This document shows positions 15,903 to 26,188 of a DNA stretch of 64,000 nt, one piece after another. This DNA comes from Hydrogenimonas cancrithermarum (GTDB lineage: Bacteria; Campylobacterota; Campylobacteria; Campylobacterales; Hydrogenimonadaceae). The stretch is taken from positions 1,724,501 to 1,788,500 of the forward strand of contig NZ_AP027370.1 in assembly GCF_030296055.1 (NCBI RefSeq), written 5' to 3'. A program made the translations under genes and the position numbers. Under the pieces are notes generated by a model that made no database searches, was not told where the DNA came from, and worked only from the letters and a program-made list of their open reading frames with translations. Each line of letters begins with the position of its first letter. Within the stretch, counting starts at the first letter, position 1.

Positions 15903-18900
15903 ATGGTGCGAAACAGATGGAGGCAGATGTATGGCGTCGCGTTGATGACGTCCATACTCGTTCTCGGCGGTTGTGGTGGCGGAGGCGGCGGTGGAACCGT
16001 CGCTACAGGCATCAATGGGAAAGTGGTCGACGGGTATGTGAGAGATGCCCATGTCTTCGTCGATAAAAACAAAGACAAGCTGGAGAATGTGGGCGAACCT
16101 ACGACGACGACCGACGCCAACGGCGACTTTTCGTTCGGAGTCGGCGTGGTGGCGTCGGGCGATTTCATCTATGCGTCGGGCGGTACGGACCTGGCGACGG
16201 GCCTTCCTTTCAAAGGGCGCCTCAGCGCCGTCTACGACGGAACCACTTTCATCCTTTCCCCGTTGACATCGATGGTGGCGGCGCTGGTCGAAAAGGGTGA
16301 GAGTGTCGATGGTGCGAAAAAGAGGGTCGCGCAGGCACTGGGTATCGACGAAAACAAAGTCGGTGCCGACCCGATGCAGGATGCCGACGCTTTCTTCGTT
16401 TCGCAGCAGATCGTGGCGGCAGCGCAGATCATGGGTACCGCTGCAGGCGATGTGAACGAAACGGTCTTCGAAAAGGCGGTCGAAGCGCTCGCCGAAAACG
16501 ATTTCAATCTCTCGGCGGCGGCGGAAACCTTCGCGAACGAGGTCAATGTCACGGCCGATCCTGACAAAGTGGCCGAAGCGACGGAGAGGGTGAACGCGTT
16601 CATCGGCCAGTTGAAAGAGGAGGCGAACGGAACGGTTCCCGATCTGCCGAGTTACCAGGTGGTCGCTTCGAGTGTCGCGGAACAGGTCGCCGAACAGGTT
16701 AAAAACGATGAAAATGTTACCGTCCCCGACGTCAACGATACGAAGAGCGTTCTGGAAGCGGTCACGTGTCTTACCTTCGAAAAGATCAAGGGTGCGAACG
16801 GTTCGGAAAACAATGTGACGAAAGATCTGAACCTTTCCGCGAAGAATCAATGTGAGATCGACGGAACCACCATTACATGGGATGTGGAGCCGGCGGGCGT
16901 CATCGACACGTCGACCGGTGCGCTCGATACCGTCTACAGCGATACGAACGTCGTGCTGAAAGCGGAAATCGAGAAAGGGAACGCCAATGCCGTCAAACGG
17001 TTCAACCTCTTCGTTCCCCGCAACGGCAACCATCCTCCGGTCGCAGCCGACGACAACGTGACGACACTGGAAGATACGCCTGTGACGTTCGATCCCGTCG
17101 CCAACGACACCGATCCGGACGGGGATGCATTGACGCTGGCCGAAGTGTCCGATCCGGCGCACGGTACGGTGGCGAAAAACGGAAACATCGTCGTCTATAC
17201 ACCGGATATGAACTACAACGGGACCGATACGTTCTCCTACAAAATCCGAGACGGTTGGGGTGGTGAGAGCAACGGCACGATCCATGTGACCGTGACGCCG
17301 GTCAACGATGCGCCGGTGCTGCAGCAGCCGGCGAACGTCACTATGGACGAAGACAGTGCGGCCGTTCCAGTCGATCTGAACGCGACCGATCCGGATACGG
17401 ATCCGGCGAATCTGACCTACAGCGTCGCTGTCGATCCGGCGAATATCGTGGATGTGAATCTGAGCGGCAATGTCGTGACGATCACACCATTGCCGAATAT
17501 GAATGGAACGGTGACGGTCACCGCGACGGTGAGCGATGGTGAAAACAACGATACGAAAACCTTTACCGTCACCGTCGTGAACGTTCCGGATCCGGCGGTT
17601 ATTTCCGGGGATTTTACGGGAACGGTGACGGAAGACGCAACCGCTCCGGCGACCGGAAAACTGAACGTGGCCGATCCCGATCCGGGTGAGGATCGCTTCA
17701 TCGCCGAAACCAACACGACTGGTTACGGCACCTTCTCGATCGACGAGAACGGAAGCTGGAGTTTTACGCTCGACAACGCCAGCACCGCGGTCCAGTCCCT
17801 GGCGGATGGTGAGACGCACCAGCTCTCTTTCACCGTTCAGTCATTGGATAAAACCACGAGGCAGGTGACGGTGACGATCGTGGGAGCCAACGATGCGCCG
17901 ACCGCGGAAGATCTCAACGTGACGGCGGAAGCCGGCAAGTCCGTGACGATCGATTTGAGCCAATATATCGACGATATCGACGGTGACACCCTGACCGTAA
18001 ACATCGTCGGCACCCCCACGAGCGGCCAGGCGAGTCTCGCTGGCACGACGATCACCTACACCGCACCGGCCAATGCGGGAACGGTCACGATCGTCTACCA
18101 GGTGAGCGACGGCCAGGCGACGGCGCGGGGTACGGTCACGATACAGGTTACCAATGGCAATCCGGTTTCGATGTCGACTCTCGAAGGGCAGACGATGTCC
18201 GATATCGACGACGAATATACCCGTTTCCTCTTCCAAAACGGTGTGGCGAAGATCCGTGCACAGCACTTCCTGAACGATGGCGGAATATGGGTACGCTTCG
18301 ACGTGCTCGAAGAGGAGGGTAGCTACCAGATCCATCCGGACAACAATACGACGACACTGGCGATCGAAGAGGGCAATTTCACGCTTTCCGATCTCAGGCG
18401 CGTAGAGCTCGACGGCACCACCCTGACCGTGCCGGTCGACGAAGAACACAACGTGACGGCCATTTTCGGTGCGAACGACCATCTCTACCGCATGAATTTC
18501 CATGTCGACCATGGAGTCCCCCGTCTGGAAGGGCCTTTCGACGAGTACCGCCCGTGGGTCCAGAACGCGCCGGCCCTGAACTACGATTCGCTCGAAGCCT
18601 TTATGCAGGCTTTCAGTGTCGGTGTCCAGGAACACTGGTTCGAAGCGTGGGACGAAACGACGCAGCATGGCACACCCTACGCTTTCGACAGCAACGGCAG
18701 TGGCGCCACCACAGGTTTGCTGATAAGCACGGACGACAACACGACGAGAGTGGGCACATGGACGATAGAACAAGGCGTCGTCTGGGTGAAACTCGACGCA
18801 GGCGAGGATGACTGCTGGCGCGACGCTTACGGCATCGTCGACGGGGTTCTCTACTCCGGGTATATACCGGAAACGGGATGCGACGAAGTGCTCGCCCTCT

Positions 18901-20486
18901 ACGGAAGCAATGCAACGCAGACGATTGAAGGAGCACTCCCCGTATCTGTCGGTAATGCCATTCATGCTCCCGAAGACATCGTGCCGGTAAGTGTCTCGGA
19001 TGTCAGCGGCAAGGAGATCGATATCCATATTATCGAAAAAGATCTCAATGCCACGATCAAGATGTATGATGATGGGAACTATACGCAGAGACTCAGCAAC
19101 GGGGTAAGCTTCAGCGGAACCTGGAGTATCGACAGCAACGGAACGATCCACTACACGAGAGGGAGCGAAGAGTATCTGAAAACCTTTTTCGGCCAGGTGG
19201 CTGCCGGTACGTACGGTGTGCACTATCCTGCCAATACGGACGACGTTACCGTGTTCAAAGTGCTCAATGTCAAAGATATCAACAGCGGCGGCGGTACCGG
19301 TGGTGCCGTCACGCTGATTTTGCAAGGTGCCGACTGGGCCGCTTATTCCTATTCGGACGATACATGGGAAGCGGTCGATTTCAACCAGCTTGGAACCGGC
19401 CGGACCCTTACGTTCAACGCCGATGCCGATGACAAGTACGGTGTCGCCGTCCACTGTAGCGACGCTGGCAACGAAGTGGCTATCGTTCAGGCGACCGTCG
19501 GAGAATACGCCACGATCGACATATGCGAGGAAGCGACGCGTCAGAAACATACCGTCTCCGGCACGATCAGCGGCGTCACCGGAGGAATGGTGACCGTCGG
19601 CATGGACGGTTCGTCGGATGGCAACCTAACCCTGGTTGACACGTACAACTACACGCTAGAAAACGTGACGAAAGGGGTTTTTGACCTGGTGGTGGAAGAC
19701 CTGGATATGACGACCTATACGGTCAAAAAGTTCGGCATAAAAAGAGATATCGACGTCAACGCCGATTTGGTGGGTGAAGACCTGAATCTTTCGACGGAGG
19801 GCATCGACCCCGTCGAACACAACTTCACCGTGGCCAATGGAGTCGGTGTCGCCTCTTTCATTACCGCAAACGGTTCGGCGCTCGGTATCGTCGGAATGTC
19901 CGACGACGACAGCGGTGTCCATAAATGGTATGCGGTTCCGACGACAACGACGGTGTCGGGAGATATCTACAGCTTCGTCGCCATGACGGAAAACAACACG
20001 ACGAACCAGTCCAGAATCTTGTTGGAGACAAAAGACGCCACGACATTCGCGGCGGATGTGACGACATACGATCCTACCGTTATCGAGGACTTCAATGCGA
20101 CGTTCGATTGGGGAGCCAAAGCGTTCGGCGGGCTCGACTACATCCCTTCGGCGTCGAGTCCGGAGTTGAGAATGTATGCCGCGTGGATCGAGCAGAAGAA
20201 CAGTGGTGTCGAGCGGGAGATCTGGATTTCGAAAGCGTGGCTCGGTACGGCAACTGCATATGCACTGCCCGATTTGGGCACGCTTGCCGGCTGGAACGCC
20301 GCATGGAGTTTCAATAGCGGCGATTCGGTCGAATGGTCGATTCTCGCCTTCATGGCGAACAAAGCGATCGCCGATACGGTCGAGAAGATGAGTGACACCG
20401 AAAACGAAGAGACAAACATGCCCTACTTTATGGAGAAGGACTTCACGATTCATATTGCCGAAAAACACGGGGATGTGACACCCTGA
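15903..20486 (+). CDS. Giant lipoprotein with cadherin-like / VCBS repeats
   Basis: A 1,527-residue predicted lipoprotein. The start at 15903 has GAAGGA eight bases upstream and gives the signal MVRNRWRQMYGVALMTSILV with the lipidated Cys at residue 24, then a run of Gly. Domains in order: a carboxypeptidase-regulatory-like segment (GKVVDGYVRDAHVFVDKN); a helical region to about 320; cadherin-like repeats with NDTDPDGDALTL and VNDAPV motifs (about 380-560); a VCBS-type domain (DPDPGEDRFIAETNTTGYG); a further Big_9-like repeat (NDAPTAEDLNV); then a C-terminal half rich in aromatic residues with no recognised family. It is likely a surface-exposed adhesin or matrix protein. It stands alone with its own promoter. 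Confidence 0.85.
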   Translation: MVRNRWRQMYGVALMTSILVLGGCGGGGGGGTVATGINGKVVDGYVRDAHVFVDKNKDKLENVGEPTTTTDANGDFSFGVGVVASGDFIYASGGTDLATGLPFKGRLSAVYDGTTFILSPLTSMVAALVEKGESVDGAKKRVAQALGIDENKVGADPMQDADAFFVSQQIVAAAQIMGTAAGDVNETVFEKAVEALAENDFNLSAAAETFANEVNVTADPDKVAEATERVNAFIGQLKEEANGTVPDLPSYQVVASSVAEQVAEQVKNDENVTVPDVNDTKSVLEAVTCLTFEKIKGANGSENNVTKDLNLSAKNQCEIDGTTITWDVEPAGVIDTSTGALDTVYSDTNVVLKAEIEKGNANAVKRFNLFVPRNGNHPPVAADDNVTTLEDTPVTFDPVANDTDPDGDALTLAEVSDPAHGTVAKNGNIVVYTPDMNYNGTDTFSYKIRDGWGGESNGTIHVTVTPVNDAPVLQQPANVTMDEDSAAVPVDLNATDPDTDPANLTYSVAVDPANIVDVNLSGNVVTITPLPNMNGTVTVTATVSDGENNDTKTFTVTVVNVPDPAVISGDFTGTVTEDATAPATGKLNVADPDPGEDRFIAETNTTGYGTFSIDENGSWSFTLDNASTAVQSLADGETHQLSFTVQSLDKTTRQVTVTIVGANDAPTAEDLNVTAEAGKSVTIDLSQYIDDIDGDTLTVNIVGTPTSGQASLAGTTITYTAPANAGTVTIVYQVSDGQATARGTVTIQVTNGNPVSMSTLEGQTMSDIDDEYTRFLFQNGVAKIRAQHFLNDGGIWVRFDVLEEEGSYQIHPDNNTTTLAIEEGNFTLSDLRRVELDGTTLTVPVDEEHNVTAIFGANDHLYRMNFHVDHGVPRLEGPFDEYRPWVQNAPALNYDSLEAFMQAFSVGVQEHWFEAWDETTQHGTPYAFDSNGSGATTGLLISTDDNTTRVGTWTIEQGVVWVKLDAGEDDCWRDAYGIVDGVLYSGYIPETGCDEVLALYGSNATQTIEGALPVSVGNAIHAPEDIVPVSVSDVSGKEIDIHIIEKDLNATIKMYDDGNYTQRLSNGVSFSGTWSIDSNGTIHYTRGSEEYLKTFFGQVAAGTYGVHYPANTDDVTVFKVLNVKDINSGGGTGGAVTLILQGADWAAYSYSDDTWEAVDFNQLGTGRTLTFNADADDKYGVAVHCSDAGNEVAIVQATVGEYATIDICEEATRQKHTVSGTISGVTGGMVTVGMDGSSDGNLTLVDTYNYTLENVTKGVFDLVVEDLDMTTYTVKKFGIKRDIDVNADLVGEDLNLSTEGIDPVEHNFTVANGVGVASFITANGSALGIVGMSDDDSGVHKWYAVPTTTTVSGDIYSFVAMTENNTTNQSRILLETKDATTFAADVTTYDPTVIEDFNATFDWGAKAFGGLDYIPSASSPELRMYAAWIEQKNSGVEREIWISKAWLGTATAYALPDLGTLAGWNAAWSFNSGDSVEWSILAFMANKAIADTVEKMSDTENEETNMPYFMEKDFTIHIAEKHGDVTP

Positions 20487-20490
20487 CACG

Positions 20491-20540
20491 ATGGAGGGCA
20501 CTCGCCTTCCATACTCCCGGGGGAAATCGGACTCCCCCGG
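20491..20540 (+). terminator. Two consecutive hairpins after the giant lipoprotein
   Basis: Hairpin one spans 20491-20512 (ATGGA-G-GGC, loop ACTC, GCC-T-TCCAT). Hairpin two spans 20517-20540 with a perfect 8-bp stem CCGGGGGA / TCCCCCGG. There is no T tract, so this may be a Rho-type or mRNA-stabilising 3' structure instead of an intrinsic terminator. Confidence 0.5.
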
Positions 20541-20648
20541 ACACCATTCAATATCCTCACACATTCGAAAACTCTTTGCAAACGCATGCAATAGACTCCT
20601 CGGTAAAAAATTGGGTAAAATAGAGCTTTCAACCGCCAAGGAGAAAGC

Positions 20649-21551
20649 ATGGTCATCAAAGAGATTCAGCAGTTTTCCGAAATTCGGACGAAAGCACGGG
20701 CCTATCTGTGTTATCTACTTTCGAGAAACATTCCGAATCGAACGCCGGAAGTGAATCTCGATACGATCGTACAGGCTTTGAAAAAGATCAAAAAAGAGGT
20801 CAAAGAGATCGATACGCTCTACGTGCTCGACGCGATGGGGCGGCAGATCATCGCGAATATCAGCAAGACGCCGAAGTACCGCACGGGTGAAGGGGAGAAT
20901 CGTGCCGACCGTGCCTATTACTACAGGGCAGTGCGGGAGAAGCGCTGTATTTTGACCGACCCTTACCCTTCGAAGATCGGGGGGATTCTGGTCGTGACGG
21001 CGGCCTATCCCGTCTATAACGACAAAGGGCAGCTCAAGTACGTCGTCGCGATCGACATTCCGCTGGAGAAATTACTTCACATGGTTCATCCGGCCTCGGG
21101 GGAGACGCTGTTCGGACGCTTCTCCCGTTTCAGCTATAGCGCATTTTCCCTCGCGCTCTTTGCCGTCGCTGTGATCCTCTTCATCAATGGGGTCAAGAGC
21201 TTTTTCACGGCCAATTTCAACATATGGAACATCGACATCAAAGAGATGTTCGAAGCGACGATTCTTTTGACGCTTTCACTGGCGATCTTCGATCTGGTCA
21301 AGGCGATTTTCGAAGAGGAGGTACTCGGACAGCACAGAAAGGCCGAGCACAACGAAATCCACAAGACGATGGTACGCTTTCTCGGCTCCATCATCATCGC
21401 CCTGGCGATCGAGGCGTTGATGCTGGTCTTTAAATTCGCTATAATCGACCCCGAAAAACTGGTCTACGCGGTCTACCTGATCGGCGGTGTCACGATGCTT
21501 CTGGTCGGCCTTGCCTATTATCTGCGTAGCATAGGGAAAGAAGTGGATTGA
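20649..21551 (+). CDS. PDC-sensor membrane protein, PglG-like
   Basis: A 300-residue protein. The N-terminal PDC/Cache-like sensor region (about 35-150: TLYVLDAMGRQIIANISKTPKY, then DPYPSKIGGILVVTAAYPVYND) is followed by about four membrane segments (about 160-180, 200-220, 240-262, 270-292). This layout and the nearness to cheY, prmA and ftsH match the protein called PglG (Cj1119c) in C. jejuni, annotated with general glycosylation but without a proven role. No signalling output domain follows the sensor. The stop overlaps the hisH start by one base (TGATG), so it is the first gene of a his-containing operon here. Confidence 0.8.
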   Translation: MVIKEIQQFSEIRTKARAYLCYLLSRNIPNRTPEVNLDTIVQALKKIKKEVKEIDTLYVLDAMGRQIIANISKTPKYRTGEGENRADRAYYYRAVREKRCILTDPYPSKIGGILVVTAAYPVYNDKGQLKYVVAIDIPLEKLLHMVHPASGETLFGRFSRFSYSAFSLALFAVAVILFINGVKSFFTANFNIWNIDIKEMFEATILLTLSLAIFDLVKAIFEEEVLGQHRKAEHNEIHKTMVRFLGSIIIALAIEALMLVFKFAIIDPEKLVYAVYLIGGVTMLLVGLAYYLRSIGKEVD

Positions 21552-22162
21552 TGGTTGCGATTATAGACTACAACATGGGCAATCTCGCCAGTGTGCGCAA
21601 TGCGCTGGCGAAGATCGGGGCGGAGTCGGAGGTGGTTTCGGACCCCGATCGTGTCAAGCGGTACGACAAAGTGCTGCTTCCCGGCGTCGGAGCGTTCGGC
21701 GACGCGATGGAGCATCTGCGAAAAAACGGGATGGACGATGCGGTGAAACGGTTCGCCGAAAGCGGCAGGCCGATGCTCGGAATCTGTTTGGGAATGCAGC
21801 TTCTCTTTTCCAAAAGCCTGGAGTTCGGCGAACACGAAGGGCTCGGCCTGATCCCCGGCGAAGTCGTACCGTTCGACCCCAACCTTTTCCAGACGCCCCA
21901 CAAGATTCCGCATATGGGGTGGAACGAGCTTTTCGTACAGAAGGAGACTCCGCTTTTCAAAGACCTTCCAAAAGCGTTCTATCTCTATTTCGTCCACTCC
22001 TACCACGCCGTCACGGCCGATGAGTATGCCATCGGCAGGACATGGTACGGGTACGAATTCGTGAGTGCCGTGCAAAACGGCAACGTTTTCGGCATTCAGC
22101 CGCATCCCGAGAAGTCGCACGACAACGGATTGAAAATTTTAAAAAACTTCGTGGAGCTATGA
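21551..22162 (+). CDS. hisH: Imidazole glycerol phosphate synthase glutaminase subunit
   Basis: A 203-residue class I glutamine amidotransferase. With HisF it supplies ammonia for the imidazole ring in histidine synthesis. The nucleophile elbow GICLGMQ has Cys79, and the His/Glu pair is in IQPHPEKS near the C-terminus. The N-terminal [15 protein letters not shown] is the standard HisH opening. It overlaps the preceding gene by one base and hisA by one base (stop TGA shares its A with the hisA ATG). HisF is not in the window. Confidence 0.96.
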   Translation: MVAIIDYNMGNLASVRNALAKIGAESEVVSDPDRVKRYDKVLLPGVGAFGDAMEHLRKNGMDDAVKRFAESGRPMLGICLGMQLLFSKSLEFGEHEGLGLIPGEVVPFDPNLFQTPHKIPHMGWNELFVQKETPLFKDLPKAFYLYFVHSYHAVTADEYAIGRTWYGYEFVSAVQNGNVFGIQPHPEKSHDNGLKILKNFVEL

Positions 22163-22887
22163 TGGAAATATTACCGGCGATCGATCTCAAAGACGGGAAG
22201 GCCGTGCGCCTTACCAAAGGGTTGATGGAGAGCGCGAAAATCTACAGCGACGAGCCGTGGCAGTTGGCGAAAACATTCGAGGAGATGGGGTCGAAGTGGT
22301 TGCATCTGGTCGATCTCAACGGAGCTTTCGCGGGAGAGCCGAAAAATCTCGAACAGATCGAGAAGATTCGGAAAAACTGCAACCTGAAGATGGAACTCGG
22401 TGGGGGTATCCGTGACGAAGAGACGATCAGGCGTTATATCGACCTCGGTATCGACCGACTGATTCTGGGTTCTATCGCTGTCAAAGACCCCGCTTTCGTC
22501 AAAGCGATGGCGGCGAAATACCCGATCGCCGTCGGTATCGATGCGATCGACGGCTATGTCGCCGTAGAAGGATGGGCGGAAGTGAGCCGGATGAAAGCGA
22601 CCGACCTGGCAAGAGCCTTCGCCGACTGCGGTGTGGAGGCGATTATCTGTACCGATGTGGGGCGCGACGGTACACTTTCGGGTGTAAATGTCGATTTTAC
22701 CGTAAGCATCGCCGAGGCCAGCGGGATCGATACGATCGCGAGCGGCGGCGTGAAAGATCTGGGCGATATCGAAGCGCTGCACGCGACCGGAAAAGTGGCG
22801 GGTGTCATCGTGGGGAAAGCGTTCTACGAAGGGACGCTGGATCTGCGCAAAGCGTTCGAGAGAGTCCGGGAAGCTGCCGGCCGCTAG
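22162..22887 (+). CDS. hisA: Phosphoribosyl isomerase HisA
   Basis: A 241-residue (beta/alpha)8 barrel that converts ProFAR to PRFAR in histidine synthesis. The N-terminal catalytic Asp lies in [16 protein letters not shown]. The second lies in [15 protein letters not shown], and the phosphate site is in [12 protein letters not shown]. Two adjacent ATG codons exist; the second (22162) has GGAG at the better distance of five bases. The barrel halves show the usual pseudo-twofold motifs. It is followed by an 88-bp spacer before cheY containing AAATAG/TAAAAT-type promoter sequence. Confidence 0.96.
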   Translation: MEILPAIDLKDGKAVRLTKGLMESAKIYSDEPWQLAKTFEEMGSKWLHLVDLNGAFAGEPKNLEQIEKIRKNCNLKMELGGGIRDEETIRRYIDLGIDRLILGSIAVKDPAFVKAMAAKYPIAVGIDAIDGYVAVEGWAEVSRMKATDLARAFADCGVEAIICTDVGRDGTLSGVNVDFTVSIAEASGIDTIASGGVKDLGDIEALHATGKVAGVIVGKAFYEGTLDLRKAFERVREAAGR

Positions 22888-22975
22888 CGGGGCAGGTCAT
22901 TGCCGTTGCTCTTAAACTACGTTAAATAGTGCAAACGATAAAATAGGCACAATCAAACCCTATAAAGGACCGATA

Positions 22976-23353
22976 TTGAAAATTATGGTGGTTGACGACA
23001 GTTCGACAATGCGGCGGATCATTAAAAACACGCTGAATCGACTGGGATACAAAGATCTTCTCGAGGCTGCCGACGGCGTTGAAGCATGGGAAGTCATGCA
23101 GCGGCACAAGGATGAGATCGGCGTGCTCATCACCGACTGGAACATGCCGAACATGAATGGCCTGGAGCTTGTCAAAAAAGTGCGCTCCGACAGTGCATTC
23201 GAAGATATTCCGATCATCATGGTTACCACGGAAGGCGGCAAGGCGGAAGTCATCACGGCGCTCAAAGCGGGTGTGAACAACTACATCGTCAAACCCTTTA
23301 CACCGCAGGTACTCAAAGAAAAACTCGAAGCGGTACTCGGCATTAGCGACTGA
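22976..23353 (+). CDS. cheY: Chemotaxis response regulator CheY
   Basis: A 125-residue single-domain response regulator. Acidic pocket Asp residues are in MVVDDSSTMRR, the phospho-acceptor Asp in LITDWNMPNMNG, Thr in MVTTEGG and Lys in YIVKPFTPQ. It is very close to the CheY1 of Helicobacter and Campylobacter. The start is a TTG with AAGGA six bases upstream, which gives the family opening MKIMVVDD; the ATG three codons on would cut the first strand. Its position before prmA and ftsH is the Campylobacterota arrangement. It overlaps prmA by one base. Confidence 0.96.
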   Translation: MKIMVVDDSSTMRRIIKNTLNRLGYKDLLEAADGVEAWEVMQRHKDEIGVLITDWNMPNMNGLELVKKVRSDSAFEDIPIIMVTTEGGKAEVITALKAGVNNYIVKPFTPQVLKEKLEAVLGISD

Positions 23354-24183
23354 TGAAAGATACCTACAGCGAACTGACGGTAAGGCCGTCGAACCATCTC
23401 GAGCTCTTCCTCGATTTTCTTCAAACACTCTTCCCCGAAACGATCGAGATCACGGAGGATGCACTCATCCTTCGTTCGGAAGAGCCACTCGAGGAGATCG
23501 CATGGGGAGCGAAAGCCTTCGCCGAGGCGCTGAGCGAAAATCTCGGCGAACCGGTGCATGTCGATACATCGATCGAAACGAAAGAGAACGTCGACTGGAT
23601 CGCCAGATACCGTGAAGCGATAAAACCGGTCGAAGTGGGCGATTTTTACGTCTATCCGAGCTGGGAGGCACCGAAAGAGGGCAAGCGAAACATCATGATC
23701 GATCCGGCACTGGCATTCGGGTCGGGCCACCATGAGACGACTTCGAGCTGCCTCAAGGCGATCGGTGAACGCGTCAAAGAGAACGATACGCTGCTGGATG
23801 TTGGATGCGGCAGCGGAATACTCGGGATCGCGGCGGCAATGCTGGGCGCAAAGGTGGATGCGTGCGATACCGATCCACTGGCGGTGGAGAATGCGCAAAA
23901 AAATTTCGGGCTCAACAACCAGTGTGTCAACGAGATATGGGAAGGCTCCGCACCCGGGACCGACAAAAGCTACGATGTGGTGGTCGCCAATATCGTGGCG
24001 GATGTACTTCGGATGATTGCCAAAGACTTAAAAAAGCGCACTAAACCGGGCGGGTTATTGATCCTTTCGGGGATACTGGATACAAAGGAGGCGCTGATCG
24101 ACGAAGCATTCAGCGATCTTGAGCTTCAAGAGACGATCGCCAACAACGAGTGGCTTACAAAAATTTACAGAAAAGAAGGATAG
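23353..24183 (+). CDS. prmA: Ribosomal protein L11 methyltransferase
   Basis: A 276-residue protein. The N-terminal substrate domain (about 1-95) is followed by a class I SAM methyltransferase domain with motif I LLDVGCGSGILGIAA and the catalytic-region motif VVANIVADVL. The PrmA-specific stretch DPALAFGSGHHETTSSCL lies just before motif I. It methylates ribosomal protein L11. It starts on the last base of the cheY stop and ends two bases before the ftsH ATG. Confidence 0.95.
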   Translation: MKDTYSELTVRPSNHLELFLDFLQTLFPETIEITEDALILRSEEPLEEIAWGAKAFAEALSENLGEPVHVDTSIETKENVDWIARYREAIKPVEVGDFYVYPSWEAPKEGKRNIMIDPALAFGSGHHETTSSCLKAIGERVKENDTLLDVGCGSGILGIAAAMLGAKVDACDTDPLAVENAQKNFGLNNQCVNEIWEGSAPGTDKSYDVVVANIVADVLRMIAKDLKKRTKPGGLLILSGILDTKEALIDEAFSDLELQETIANNEWLTKIYRKEG

Positions 24184-24185
24184 CA

Positions 24186-26186
24186 ATGGCGGATAACAAT
24201 CCAAAAAAAGATCCGAACGATCAAAATTTTTTCAACAGAAACCCTCTTTTGACTTTCGCGATCTTTTCGCTGCTGATCATCGTGCTCTTCAAGAGTTTCA
24301 TCGGCACGCAGGAGGGGCAGTTCGGTGCACAGAATCCCAATGCGATGGGAACCGCTCCCGTGACACAGACCAAGACGATCCCCTACAGCGATCTGAAAAA
24401 GATGATCAAAGAGGGAAAGATCAAATTCGTTTCGATTGGACAGACGACGATCAAGGCGATGGCCAGCGAGGGGGGCTACAAAACACTCTACATCGCCAAA
24501 AAAGTGGGCGAAGACAGTACGCTCATTCCTCTGCTGGATCAGATGGGTGTGGAGTACAGCGGTTATAGCGAAAACAACTGGCTGGGCGAGGTACTTTTCG
24601 GCTGGGTACTTCCGATCCTGATCTTCTTCGGGATCTGGATGTTCCTGGCGAGCCGGATGCAGAAGAACATGGGCGGCGGCATTCTGGGAATGGGAAGCGC
24701 GAAAAAGCTCGTCAATTCCGAGAAACCGAATGTCAAGTTCGACGATGTCGCCGGTGTCGAGGAGGCGAAAGAGGAGGTCAAGGAGATCGTCGAGTTCCTC
24801 AAATACCCGGAACGCTACATCCGCCTCGGTGCGAAGATCCCCAAAGGGGTTCTTCTCGTAGGCCCTCCGGGAACGGGTAAGACGCTGCTGGCCAAAGCGG
24901 TGGCGGGCGAAGCGAACGTCCCCTTCTTCTCCGTCAGCGGTTCGAGTTTCATCGAAATGTTCGTCGGTGTCGGCGCGGCGCGCGTGCGCGACCTTTTCGA
25001 ACAGGCAAAAAAAGAGGCACCGGCCATTATCTTCATCGACGAGATCGACGCGATCGGAAAGAGCCGTGCGGCGGCTGGCCAGATCGGCGGAAACGATGAA
25101 CGTGAACAGACGCTCAACCAGCTGCTCGCCGAAATGGACGGCTTCAGTTCCGACACGCCGATCATCGTCCTTGCGGCGACCAACCGTCCGGAAGTTCTCG
25201 ACCCGGCGCTTCTTCGCCCGGGCCGTTTCGACCGGCAGGTTCTGGTCGACAAGCCCGATTTCGAAGGGCGGGTCAAGATTTTGAAGGTGCATGTCAAACA
25301 TATCAAAATGGCGCCGAATGTCGATCTCGAAGAGATAGCGCGTCTGACCGCGGGCCTGGCAGGTGCGGATCTCGCCAACATCGTCAACGAAGCGGCGCTG
25401 CTCGCGGGGCGAAAGAACAAAGATCAGGTCGAGCAGGAGGATTTCCTCGAAGCGGTCGAGCGTGCCATCGCGGGCCTCGAGAAGAAGTCTCGCCGCATCG
25501 CTCCGAAAGAGAAGCGTATCGTCGCCTATCACGAAAGCGGCCATGCGCTGATCGCCGAGACGACACCGGGTGCCAAGAAGGTTTCGAAAGTCTCTATCAT
25601 TCCACGGGGGCTCGCGGCACTGGGCTATACGCTCAACACGCCGGAAGAGAACAAATACCTGATGCAGAAGCACGAGTTGGTCGCGGAGATCGACACGTTG
25701 CTCGGAGGCCGCGCGGCCGAAGAGGTTTTCATCAAGGAGATTTCGACGGGTGCGAGCAACGATCTCGAGCGGGCCACCGACATCGTCAAGGCGATGGTCG
25801 GGCTCTACGGTATGAGTGACGTCGCCGGACTGATGGTCCTCGAGAAGCAGACCAACATGTTCCTCGGCGGCGGCATGAGCCAGAAAGACTACAGTGAAAA
25901 GACGGCGGAAGAGATGGATGCGTTCATCCGTAACTTCCTGGGCGAACGCTACAAGCATGTCGTCACACGGCTCAAAGAGTACAGCGAAGCGATCGAGGAG
26001 ATCGTCGAAGAGCTCTTCAAAGCCGAGACGATCGAAGGGAAAAAGGTTCGCGAAATCATCCGCAATTTCGAGAAAAAGCATGGTATCAAGACGAAGCTCG
26101 TCGAAGAGGAAGAGGGTGACCTGAAAAGCGAAGAGAAAAAGAGCGAAGAGGCGGAAAATTCCGGCTCCGAGACAGAGAAGGAGTGA
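24186..26186 (+). CDS. ftsH: Membrane ATP-dependent zinc protease FtsH
   Basis: A 666-residue AAA+ protease of the inner membrane. Two membrane segments (about 20-38 and 137-160) flank a periplasmic loop. The AAA domain has Walker A GPPGTGKT (from residue 226), the pore loop around FVGVG, Walker [10 protein letters not shown] and the SRH region [21 protein letters not shown]. The zinc site is HESGH (449-453), with the third ligand region further on. The tail is a strongly charged Lys/Glu stretch. The start MADNNPKK is preferred because AGAAGGA precedes it. It degrades unassembled membrane proteins and regulatory proteins. Confidence 0.97.
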   Translation: MADNNPKKDPNDQNFFNRNPLLTFAIFSLLIIVLFKSFIGTQEGQFGAQNPNAMGTAPVTQTKTIPYSDLKKMIKEGKIKFVSIGQTTIKAMASEGGYKTLYIAKKVGEDSTLIPLLDQMGVEYSGYSENNWLGEVLFGWVLPILIFFGIWMFLASRMQKNMGGGILGMGSAKKLVNSEKPNVKFDDVAGVEEAKEEVKEIVEFLKYPERYIRLGAKIPKGVLLVGPPGTGKTLLAKAVAGEANVPFFSVSGSSFIEMFVGVGAARVRDLFEQAKKEAPAIIFIDEIDAIGKSRAAAGQIGGNDEREQTLNQLLAEMDGFSSDTPIIVLAATNRPEVLDPALLRPGRFDRQVLVDKPDFEGRVKILKVHVKHIKMAPNVDLEEIARLTAGLAGADLANIVNEAALLAGRKNKDQVEQEDFLEAVERAIAGLEKKSRRIAPKEKRIVAYHESGHALIAETTPGAKKVSKVSIIPRGLAALGYTLNTPEENKYLMQKHELVAEIDTLLGGRAAEEVFIKEISTGASNDLERATDIVKAMVGLYGMSDVAGLMVLEKQTNMFLGGGMSQKDYSEKTAEEMDAFIRNFLGERYKHVVTRLKEYSEAIEEIVEELFKAETIEGKKVREIIRNFEKKHGIKTKLVEEEEGDLKSEEKKSEEAENSGSETEKE

Positions 26187-26188
26187 CG

